Assembly: GCA_031553435.1 (NCBI GenBank)
Contig: JAVBLQ010000030.1
Coordinates: 10,386 to 74,385 of the forward strand
DNA length: 64,000 nt
Direction: 5' to 3'
DNA from: JAVBLQ01 sp031553435
GTDB lineage: Bacteria > Bacteroidota > Bacteroidia > Bacteroidales > Azobacteroidaceae
Position numbers and translations under genes: made by a program. Below, one piece after another: positions 51,233 through 58,406 of this stretch. A model generated the notes under the pieces. It was given only the letters and a program-made list of their open reading frames with translations, had not been told where the DNA came from and ran no database searches. The first letter of the stretch is position 1. Every line of letters begins with the position of its first letter.

Positions 51233-53275
51233 ATGAAATCAATTAAAGGAATAATTGTTTTGCTCATTGCATCATTGTTTTTTTATTCATGCGATGAAAG
51301 AGAGTTCGATGTACCACCTTATGTCGTACCAAGTTCTCCCGGCGACGCTAACATAACAATTGCGGATTTTATAAAAAAATACGAATCTGTTCAGGATACA
51401 CTCAAAATCACAGATAGCGATACCATTGTAGGGATTGTAACTGCAAACGATGTTTCAGGAAATATTTACAAACAATTGGTAATACAAGATACTGTATCCA
51501 AAGCTGCCATGCTCATCAATATCGATCAGGATAATATATTCAATGATTATCCTGTCGGACAAATGGTAATGGTTGATTGTAAAGACTTCTACATTGGCCG
51601 TACTTATAGAATGTTGCAAATGGGAGCATATTATAAGAGCGGAACTTATAACCAGATCGGCCGGGCTGCATGGCTTTTTGTCAGAGACAGAGTTCTTATA
51701 TCAGGAGCGCCGATGCCTGAAAAAGTAATTCCGGATACAATTACAGCAAGTAATTTCTCCGAATTAAATGATCCGATGAATGTAGGAAAACTTTATGTAC
51801 TTAAAGGAGTTGCTTATGCCGACGGAGGCCAAAAAAAGTTTGCTACCCAAGAAGAAGTAAAAGGAAATGCCGTTGACCGTCAGGTTTATTTCAATGCCAA
51901 TCCGACTTTGACTGTTGTAACCAGAAATAGTCCTTATGCTGATTTTGCATCTCAAATGTTGCCCGAAGGTGTGGGAAATCTGGTTGGAATCCTTACTACA
52001 TACAATGGTACCCCTCAATTCATGCTTCGTTCTTATGACGATGTTCAAAATTTCGTTGCAGGAGAAGGAAACGGAACAAAAGACATGCCTTGGACTATCG
52101 ATTTTGCATTAAGCAATCAAACCGGAGTTACAAGCGGCTGGATCCAAGGTTACATTGTTGGTACTGTCGCTCCCGGAGTCAATGCAAGCAACCCGATCGA
52201 TAACAATAATGATCTTGTTTTCTCCGGAACATTTATGAATAATACTGTAGTGCTTGCCGCTACGGCTGATGTGAAAGACTGGTCAAAATGTGTAGTTGTC
52301 AATCTTCCTGCCGGTTCGGATATCAGAAATCAAGTTAATCTGGTAGATCATTCCGGTAATTTAGGAAAATTGTTAAAGGTAACAGGTACATTGCAAAAAT
52401 ACTTCGGAGCTGCCGGACTAAATGTAGCAACCGGAAATTCAAGTGAATTTGTATTTGGAGGTTCTACTCCCGGAGGAGGAGACGGAACCAAAGAAGACCC
52501 ATATACACCGGATGACGTGATTGCAAAAGGAAAGACTGTCAATGAAACAGGCAAATGGGTGAAAGGGTACATTGTAGGTTGCGTCGATGGTATTTCCATT
52601 TCAGACAATTCTGTATTTACCGCTCCTTTTAATTCGCAATCCAATATATTGATTGCATCTGATCCTAATGAAACAGATCCGGCTAAATGTGTTCCGGTAC
52701 AATTAGTTAGCGGGTCTGAGGCCCGGGCTCAACTTAATTTGAATACCAATCCGTCAAATAAAGGAAAAGAAGTGCTGATGTCATGTGATCTGACTGCTTA
52801 CTTTGGAGTAGCCGGAATCAAAAACATTACAGAATTTGAGTTTGAATCGGCTCCGACACCGGATCCTACAGGTGACGGAACCAAAGAGAAACCTTATACC
52901 GTTGCAGACGCACAGGCTAACCAGGGAGGAAGCACCAGCACAACACAAACGTGGACAAAAGGTTACATTGTGGGTTGTGTTAAGAATGGTAAAACAACAG
53001 TAACTTCTGCCGCAGATGTCTGGATTGGAGTAAGTTCCGGTTGGGATCTGGCAACCAATGTATTGATAGCCGATTCACCTGATGAAACAAATTATACTAA
53101 GTGTGTAGTTGTAAATTTACCTGCCGGCAAACCATTGCGTACGCAAGTGAATTTAGTTGATAATCCTGGTAATTATAAGAAATCATTGACTGTACAAGGA
53201 GTATTGAGAACTTATTTCGGTTTATCAGGTTTAAGGGATTCGGCAGGAGAAACAGCTGATTTTACATTGCAATAA
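51233..53275 (+). CDS. Surface lipoprotein with one DUF5689 and three DUF6359 domains
   Basis: A 680-residue lipoprotein; the lipobox ends at Cys20 (LFFYSC) and is followed by acidic residues (DERE) that resemble the Bacteroidota surface-export signal. A DUF5689 domain spans about 40-275 (IVGIVTANDVSGNIYKQL, typical OB-like strands). Three DUF6359 modules follow at about 280-408, 418-540 and 549-680, each starting GTK--P-T and containing W-(K/Q)GYIVG, KCV-V-L--G and YFG--G. These domains look OB-like and may bind nucleic acid or another ligand. It sits where SusD would be in a glycan locus, between the receptor and secreted enzymes. Confidence 0.88.
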   Translation: MKSIKGIIVLLIASLFFYSCDEREFDVPPYVVPSSPGDANITIADFIKKYESVQDTLKITDSDTIVGIVTANDVSGNIYKQLVIQDTVSKAAMLINIDQDNIFNDYPVGQMVMVDCKDFYIGRTYRMLQMGAYYKSGTYNQIGRAAWLFVRDRVLISGAPMPEKVIPDTITASNFSELNDPMNVGKLYVLKGVAYADGGQKKFATQEEVKGNAVDRQVYFNANPTLTVVTRNSPYADFASQMLPEGVGNLVGILTTYNGTPQFMLRSYDDVQNFVAGEGNGTKDMPWTIDFALSNQTGVTSGWIQGYIVGTVAPGVNASNPIDNNNDLVFSGTFMNNTVVLAATADVKDWSKCVVVNLPAGSDIRNQVNLVDHSGNLGKLLKVTGTLQKYFGAAGLNVATGNSSEFVFGGSTPGGGDGTKEDPYTPDDVIAKGKTVNETGKWVKGYIVGCVDGISISDNSVFTAPFNSQSNILIASDPNETDPAKCVPVQLVSGSEARAQLNLNTNPSNKGKEVLMSCDLTAYFGVAGIKNITEFEFESAPTPDPTGDGTKEKPYTVADAQANQGGSTSTTQTWTKGYIVGCVKNGKTTVTSAADVWIGVSSGWDLATNVLIADSPDETNYTKCVVVNLPAGKPLRTQVNLVDNPGNYKKSLTVQGVLRTYFGLSGLRDSAGETADFTLQ

Positions 53276-53354
53276 ATATTAATTGTTTCTTAACCATATC
53301 TGAATGATAACGAAATATTATTATTTTTTCTTTGTCTGAAAATTAAATAACAGG

Positions 53355-53382
53355 CTTTACCACCCGGTTTAGGGTGGTAAAG
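53355..53382 (+). terminator. Hairpin after the DUF5689/DUF6359 gene
   Basis: CTTTACCACCC (53355-53365) pairs perfectly with GGGTGGTAAAG (53372-53382), leaving a 6-nt loop. Only TTT follows. It could be a partial terminator or a processing site that lets the downstream secreted proteins be expressed at a different level. Confidence 0.6.
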
Positions 53383-53411
53383 TTTCAATATTAACTTATA
53401 AATAATGTGTT

Positions 53412-54767
53412 ATGAAAAAGATTTTTACTTTATTATTTTCTTTATTAGTCATTGTTACAGCCAATGCTGGCATTGTTTTTAGTGAAGATTTTAGTGGATT
53501 TACGAAAGGTCAGCCAAATGGATCTGCTGATGGAAGTGATGTGTCTTCTAGCATGGATACTTATACACAACAAGCTGGATGGGCTGGATCTAAAGTATAT
53601 CAGGCCGGAGGTGCTGCTAAAATGGGAACATCTTCTGTTTTAGGATGGATTCAAACTCCTGCTATAGATTTATCTGCCGAAGGAGGTACATTTTCTGTGT
53701 CATTTGATGCAATGGCCTGGAGTGGTGATTCTAAATCTATAAAAATATATTTGGATGATGTATTGGTATATACAGAAAGTGATCTTCCGAATAGTGCTAG
53801 TTATGTTATGAGCAGTTTTGGACCCATAGAATTAACAGGAGGAACAGCTTCTTCCAAAATTAAAATTGAAGGTAACCAAGCTAGTAAAGGTCGTTTTTTT
53901 ATAGATAACCTGGTTATTACACAGGGAGCTACAGTTCTTCCAAGCAAAAATGCTAATCTTTCCGATTTAAAAGTAAATGGAACAACAATCCCTGGATTTT
54001 TGGCTTCCAAATTATCATATATTTATTTGCTGCCAGAAGGAACAACAACAGTTCCGACAGTTGAAGCAACAGTTGAAGATTCAAAAGCAACATACCAAAT
54101 AACTCCGGCATCTTCTCTTCCTGGAACTACTAATATTTTGGTTACTGCAGAAGATCAAACAGTAATTAAAGGATATTCAGTAAACTTTTATTTGACTGAT
54201 AATGATGGCTCTCAAGATAGACCTTTCTCTATTGCAGAGGCTCAAGCTCTTCAAGGAGAAGGTTCATTCTGGATTAAAGGATATATTGTTGGATGTGTTG
54301 TTACAACAGATGGATCTATTACTCAAACAGTTGTAAATAGTAATTTAGCATTGGGTAGCGATGAATTGGGAACATCTCACATGTCTGTTCAATTGCCTGC
54401 AGGCACTGTTAGAGAGGCATTGAACTTGGAAAGTAATCCCGGTAATTTGGGTAAAATGGTAAGTGTATATGGTTCTTTAGAAACATATTGCGGAATAGCG
54501 GGAATTAAAAATGTAAGTGATTATGTTATCTCCGGAGCTGTTTCTATTGATCCTTCAAAATTGGATTTATTTTATGCTTACGCTTCCGAAAACACCCTTT
54601 ACATCAACAACATGCCGGAAAACGCAACTGTTTTCGTTTATGATGCAACCGGCAAACTTGTTGCAAAATCTTTTGAATCAACAGTATCTTTACAGCAAAA
54701 AGGTATTTATGCCGTAAAAGTTGTTTCTAACGGTACCGTTCAAACTTTCAAAGTAATCAATAAATAA
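53412..54767 (+). CDS. T9SS-secreted protein with jelly-roll and DUF6359 domains
   Basis: A 451-residue secreted protein. The order is a signal peptide (1-19), a jelly-roll or choice-of-anchor-like domain (about 20-172, starting VFSEDFSGF), a short beta domain (about 175-260, NLSDLKVNG), one DUF6359 module (about 268-376, FWIKGYIVGCV, LESNPGNLGK, YCGIAGIKN), and a C-terminal T9SS sorting domain (about 385-451, VFVYDATGKLV ... GIYAVKVVSNG). The DUF6359 module matches those of the lipoprotein upstream, which suggests both bind the same ligand or interact. No catalytic motif is evident. Confidence 0.85.
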   Translation: MKKIFTLLFSLLVIVTANAGIVFSEDFSGFTKGQPNGSADGSDVSSSMDTYTQQAGWAGSKVYQAGGAAKMGTSSVLGWIQTPAIDLSAEGGTFSVSFDAMAWSGDSKSIKIYLDDVLVYTESDLPNSASYVMSSFGPIELTGGTASSKIKIEGNQASKGRFFIDNLVITQGATVLPSKNANLSDLKVNGTTIPGFLASKLSYIYLLPEGTTTVPTVEATVEDSKATYQITPASSLPGTTNILVTAEDQTVIKGYSVNFYLTDNDGSQDRPFSIAEAQALQGEGSFWIKGYIVGCVVTTDGSITQTVVNSNLALGSDELGTSHMSVQLPAGTVREALNLESNPGNLGKMVSVYGSLETYCGIAGIKNVSDYVISGAVSIDPSKLDLFYAYASENTLYINNMPENATVFVYDATGKLVAKSFESTVSLQQKGIYAVKVVSNGTVQTFKVINK

Positions 54768-54792
54768 AAAACAATAAAAGATAAGAATTTCC

Positions 54793-54823
54793 CAAAGAGG
54801 GTGTCACAAACACACCCTCTTTG
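54793..54823 (+). terminator. Rho-independent terminator
   Basis: CAAAGAGGGTGT (54793-54804) pairs perfectly with ACACCCTCTTTG (54812-54823), with a 7-nt loop. T-richness downstream is modest. It lies between the T9SS protein and the endonuclease genes, and overlaps a possible upstream TTG start of the next frame, which supports the ATG at 54848. Confidence 0.7.
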
Positions 54824-54847
54824 TCATCTTTAAAGATTCTCAATACT

Positions 54848-55948
54848 ATGAAAAGAATAACTTTGGTTCATAAAATTCTACTTTCTTTTTTATTTTCAAC
54901 AACTGCCCTTTATGCCCAAATCCCAAGTGGTTATTATGAAAATACTTTCGGCAAAAAGAAAGATGCTCTAAAATCTGCCATGAAGTCAATTATCTATTCG
55001 CACACCGAACGCACTTACAGTCAATTGTGGACAGATTTTCAATCAACAGATAATAAAGGAAATAATATAGTTTGGGATATGTATTCCGACAAACCTACAG
55101 GAACTCCTGCTTACACTTACCGTTTTATTACCGATCAGTGCGGAAACTATGCGGGAGAAGGAGTCTGTTATAACAGGGAACACTCCATGCCTAAAAGCTG
55201 GTTTGATGATGCAACACCCATGTACACCGATCTGTTTCATCTATATCCTACAGATGGATTTGTGAATGGAAAACGGGGAAACGATCCCTTTGGAGAAGTA
55301 GGAATTCTTGGCTGGACTTCGACCAACGGTTCGAAATCCGGAAAAGGTTCTACGGCATCCGGATATACCGGCAATGTCTTTGAACCGATCGATGCTTATA
55401 AAGGCGATTTTGCACGCACCTATTTTTATATGGTAACCTGTTACGAAGACAAAGTCTCCTTGTGGACAGGTGCCGATGCAATGAAAATGCTGAATGCCAC
55501 AAAATATCCTTCATTTCAACCCTGGGCCATCAATCTTTTATTAAAATGGAGCAGGAACGATAAAGTCAGTCAAAAAGAAATTGACCGCAACAACGCGGTT
55601 TATGACATACAAGGAAACCGGAATCCTTTTATCGATTATCCCCAATTGGCCGAATATATATGGGGAGATTCCATTACTTATGCATTTAATCCGAACAAGG
55701 CTACTGGAATCAAACTCAATGAAATATCAGATAAACCTTCATTATATATTACTAACCGGACACTTCATGTGGAAAATATTCAGGAAGAATCAACCATGTA
55801 CATTTACAATAGTATAGGCATATTGGTCGATATCCGGAAATTAACTGCAAATACTTATACAACCCGTTTGTTCGGCGATAAATTTTTAATTATAAAAATA
55901 ATTGATAAAAACGGAGTTTCAAATACTTATAAAATAATAAACAGATGA
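54848..55948 (+). CDS. Secreted endonuclease I with T9SS sorting domain (first)
   Basis: A 366-residue secreted nuclease of the endonuclease I family (beta-beta-alpha metal fold). Signal peptide about 1-23 (LYAQ). The active-site segment is NREHSMPKSW (109-118) with the likely catalytic His112, followed by DLFHLYPTD (128-136), DAYKGDFARTYFYM (about 182-195), and the C-terminal GNRNPFIDYPQLAEYIW (256-272), in which Asn binds the metal. A T9SS-type sorting domain forms the last 75 or so residues (LHVENIQEESTMYIYNSIG). It should degrade extracellular DNA or RNA. The next gene overlaps by 4 nt. Confidence 0.9.
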   Translation: MKRITLVHKILLSFLFSTTALYAQIPSGYYENTFGKKKDALKSAMKSIIYSHTERTYSQLWTDFQSTDNKGNNIVWDMYSDKPTGTPAYTYRFITDQCGNYAGEGVCYNREHSMPKSWFDDATPMYTDLFHLYPTDGFVNGKRGNDPFGEVGILGWTSTNGSKSGKGSTASGYTGNVFEPIDAYKGDFARTYFYMVTCYEDKVSLWTGADAMKMLNATKYPSFQPWAINLLLKWSRNDKVSQKEIDRNNAVYDIQGNRNPFIDYPQLAEYIWGDSITYAFNPNKATGIKLNEISDKPSLYITNRTLHVENIQEESTMYIYNSIGILVDIRKLTANTYTTRLFGDKFLIIKIIDKNGVSNTYKIINR

Positions 55949-57339
55949 TGAGGAAAAGTATCGCATTATTAATTGTTTCCATCTTTTTATTCGTTACAAA
56001 ATCTATAGCAGATGTGCCTGTCGGATATTATGATGCAATTGATAATAAGCAAAACAGTGTATTGAAAACATCTTTGTTCAACATACTGAAAACACATACC
56101 AGATTGAGCTATAATGATCTTTGGTATTATTACCGGACAACTGACGTGAAAGATGACGGTAGAACCGTATGGGATATGTATTCAAATGTTGTGAGATATT
56201 TTGGAGATCCTGGGAAAAGCGTTTCCGGTATGAACAAGGAACATTCGATGCCTAAAAGTTGGTGGTCAACCGATCCGGAAAGTACAATAGCTTATTCGGA
56301 TTTGAATAATTTATTTCCTTCCGATGCTTCCGCCAATTCGGCCAAACTGAATTACATATTGGGTACAAACAACGGAGGCTCTTTTAATAACGGAGTCAGT
56401 AAAGTCGGTAAGAATAATTATACTTATTCGGGAGCTTCGACAGCAACCAGTTTCGAACCTGCCGACGCTTATAAAGGCGATTTTGCCCGTACTTATCTTT
56501 ACATGATTACCTGCTATGAAGATTATGCTTTTCAATGGAGAAGTGACGGATTACAAATGTTGAACAACGAAACCTATCCGGTACTGAAACCCTGGTCTAA
56601 AGACATGTTGCTTAAATGGCATCGCAATGATCCTGTGAGCCAGAAAGAAATCAACCGTAATGAAGAAGTGTTCAAATACCAGAATAACCGGAATCCGTTT
56701 ATTGACTTGCCTGACTTGGTTGAGTATGTCTGGGGCAATAAAACAGACCAAGTGTATAAGCTTCCGGATGAATATAAAGCCGGAACACCTACATTGATAA
56801 CGCCTACTGAAAATACGGATTTATATTTCGGAGAAATCCAAAAAGATTCAGAAGTATCCAAGACTCTTAATATCAAAGGAACTCACTTAACCGGAACTCT
56901 TTCTTTGATGTTGTGGGGAAATAATGCAAGTTATTTCAGTATTCCGGTTACCTCCATTCCGGCTTCCCAAATAAATTCTCCGGAAGGATATAATTTAGAG
57001 ATAACTTACAATCCTGCCGGGTATGGTGAACATAAAGCAGATATAACTCTCTACGACGGTGGATTACAAGGCAGTATCAATATCGAATTATATGCAATAT
57101 GTTCGTCAAGTACAGCAATCATACCGGTCGAAGCACAACAACCGGATGTATATATCGGTGGCAATACTATTTATTTCAGGGCATATGATCCTGTAAATAC
57201 CAAAGTATATATTTATAATGCAATGGGTCAATTACTTTATACTGATGTCTGCACCGGAAACTGGCAGGAATTCTCAACTTCAGTTCCGGGACTTTATTTA
57301 ATAAGTATTAATGGAAAAGTGACGAAAGTGAAAATTTAG
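55945..57339 (+). CDS. Secreted endonuclease I with Ig-like and T9SS domains (second)
   Basis: A 464-residue paralogue of the preceding enzyme. Signal peptide about 1-22; active site NKEHSMPKSWW (97-107, His100), DLNNLFPSD, DAYKGDFARTYLYM, and NNRNPFIDLPDLVEYVW (247-263). Unlike its neighbour it has an extra Ig-like beta domain (about 290-385) before the T9SS sorting domain (about 395-464, VYIYNAMGQLLY). Both active sites look intact. The ATGA overlap with the first nuclease shows coupled translation; the two may differ in substrate or surface attachment. Confidence 0.9.
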   Translation: MMRKSIALLIVSIFLFVTKSIADVPVGYYDAIDNKQNSVLKTSLFNILKTHTRLSYNDLWYYYRTTDVKDDGRTVWDMYSNVVRYFGDPGKSVSGMNKEHSMPKSWWSTDPESTIAYSDLNNLFPSDASANSAKLNYILGTNNGGSFNNGVSKVGKNNYTYSGASTATSFEPADAYKGDFARTYLYMITCYEDYAFQWRSDGLQMLNNETYPVLKPWSKDMLLKWHRNDPVSQKEINRNEEVFKYQNNRNPFIDLPDLVEYVWGNKTDQVYKLPDEYKAGTPTLITPTENTDLYFGEIQKDSEVSKTLNIKGTHLTGTLSLMLWGNNASYFSIPVTSIPASQINSPEGYNLEITYNPAGYGEHKADITLYDGGLQGSINIELYAICSSSTAIIPVEAQQPDVYIGGNTIYFRAYDPVNTKVYIYNAMGQLLYTDVCTGNWQEFSTSVPGLYLISINGKVTKVKI

Positions 57340-57347
57340 TTCAGAAT

Positions 57348-57525
57348 GAGACTGTCTCAAAAGTCAACTAATAGCACACAGAATACACGGATTAAACAGA
57401 ATAACACAAATTATTTATTTTGTATTCACTTAAGAATAAGCAATTTGTCAAAATAATAATAAGAATTGTAATTTTCTGTATAATCTGTGTATTCTGTGTG
57501 CTAATTTCACTTTTGAGACAACCTC
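57348..57525. mobile_element. MITE-like inverted-repeat element (178 bp)
   Basis: Two long inverted arms (57348-57401 and 57474-57525) match over about 50 positions with few mismatches. The ends read GAG(A/G)(C/T)TGTCTCAAAAGT, resembling insertion-sequence termini, and the inner part uses AGCACACAGAATACACGG words. No transposase frame lies between the arms (about 72 bp of AT-rich spacer), and no clear target duplication is seen. It may be a non-autonomous element or another large word hairpin. Confidence 0.5.
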
Positions 57526-57560
57526 GTTAAATTTTGCATGACAAATAAATGCACCTCCAT

Positions 57561-57619
57561 AAACCGGATGAAGAAACTCTCTTCTCTTGTTCTTTTCCTG
57601 AGAGTTTATTCCGGTTTTT
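57561..57619 (+). terminator. Two-tier hairpin, possible terminator
   Basis: The lower stem AAACCGG (57561-57567) pairs with CCGGTTT (57611-57617), and the upper stem AAACTCTC (57574-57581) pairs with GAGAGTTT (57600-57607). Five T follow the lower stem. It could terminate transcription from the endonuclease genes or be a structured RNA. Confidence 0.5.
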
Positions 57620-57657
57620 ATCCTGCCTTTATACGTAAAGTGCTGTTCCAGAGTTTT

Positions 57658-57830
57658 CGCAAGTCTCCCGCTGAGCAAATTTGCGTTTGCGACATTGTCG
57701 CAAGTCTCCCGTTGAGCAAATTTATGTTTGCGACAAATGTCGCAAGTCTCCCGCTGAGCAAATTTACGTTTGCGACATTGTCGCAAGTCTCCCGCTGAGT
57801 AAATTTACGTTTGCGACAAATGTCGCAAGG
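57658..57830. repeat. Four-copy palindromic tandem repeat (41/42 bp)
   Basis: Four units start at 57658 (41 bp), 57699 (42), 57741 (41) and 57782 (42), followed by a partial CGCAAGG to 57830. Each unit has CGCAAGTCTCCCGCTGAGC and AAATTTACGTTTGCGACA. Unit junctions form palindromes: TTGCGAC-ATT-GTCGCAA after units 1 and 3, TTGCGACA-AA-TGTCGCAA after units 2 and 4. The internal 'spacers' are nearly identical, so it is not a CRISPR array. The intergenic stretch 57340-57884 also holds the MITE-like element and the two-tier hairpin, and I see no gene in it. Confidence 0.85.
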
Positions 57831-57884
57831 CAATTTCTTTAACAAATCCACAACTCCTTCAACAGAGATTGCCGGCGGAACTCC

Positions 57885-58325
57885 TTATTCCATATGCAGG
57901 AGATTTAATACCATCGGTTCATCCGCAGTTCCATATGTTTTGTCGATTTCAAATGCCAGCGGATCGTTTGTAGTGTACAAGTAAGAGGTATAGTTGCAAT
58001 AGTATCTGAAACTTACTTTGCTTTGTTCGGAGGCCATACCTTTGATCATAACAAAATAAAGCCTCGATTCTCCCAGTATCTTCAGACTTCCGACGCCCCG
58101 GCACTCATCATCGACAAAGGCAGCTAGCATATCGTTGTCTGATTCGTACGATTTTAAATTCTCCGGAAGGCAGACTATTGCCGTCATACTGAGAGGGTAT
58201 TTCCCGGAAAGATCCACATTCCAGTTCGGGCGTTCAAATGTTCTATAAATCTTTTCGTCTTCTCCGCAAGAAAAAAAAGATAGGGATAGAAACGAAATCA
58301 TTATTATCTTAATATATTGTTTCAT
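57885..58325 (-). CDS. Small lipoprotein sharing a domain with the adjacent giant T9SS protein
   Basis: A 146-residue lipoprotein with lipobox LSFFSC (Cys20) followed by an acidic stretch (GEDEK), suggesting surface export. The mature part (about 33-146) reads NWNVDLSGKYPLSMTA, DMLAAFVDDECRGVGS, FRYYCNYTS and YGTADEPMVLN. This closely parallels a module of the giant protein (WTVDPSQFEYNMSIYA, DMLAAFIDGECVGVAS, FRMWDAS, YGSPDQPVIF), so they are homologous. It is the last gene of the leftward unit, 81 nt after the giant gene. Function unknown; binding to the giant protein or the same ligand is plausible. Confidence 0.8.
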   Translation of the reverse strand: MKQYIKIIMISFLSLSFFSCGEDEKIYRTFERPNWNVDLSGKYPLSMTAIVCLPENLKSYESDNDMLAAFVDDECRGVGSLKILGESRLYFVMIKGMASEQSKVSFRYYCNYTSYLYTTNDPLAFEIDKTYGTADEPMVLNLLHME

Positions 58326-58356
58326 AATTTTTCTTTTTTAATAGTTATCGATAAAC

Positions 58357-58389
58357 CTCTCCGGTTCATTTTGCGAACGAACCGGAGAG
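58357..58389 (-). terminator. Hairpin between the giant gene and the lipoprotein gene
   Basis: CTCTCCGGTTC (58357-58367) and GAACCGGAGAG (58379-58389) form a perfect 11-bp stem with an 11-nt loop. T-tract on the minus strand is weak, so it may attenuate rather than terminate, lowering lipoprotein expression. Confidence 0.5.
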
Positions 58390-58406
58390 AAAATAAATTT
58401 TTATCG

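Noticed and set aside
57448..57786. Minus-strand ORF with RETCD repeats (112 codons)
   Set aside because: It translates the tandem DNA repeat and part of the MITE-like element; the unit length is not a multiple of three and no family or start signal is seen.
57538..57798. Plus-strand ORF over the tandem repeat
   Set aside because: Same repeat in another frame; composition is that of the DNA repeat, not of a protein.
57658..57830. CRISPR array
   Set aside because: Repeat units are tandem with near-identical internal segments, so there are no unique spacers, and no cas genes are present.
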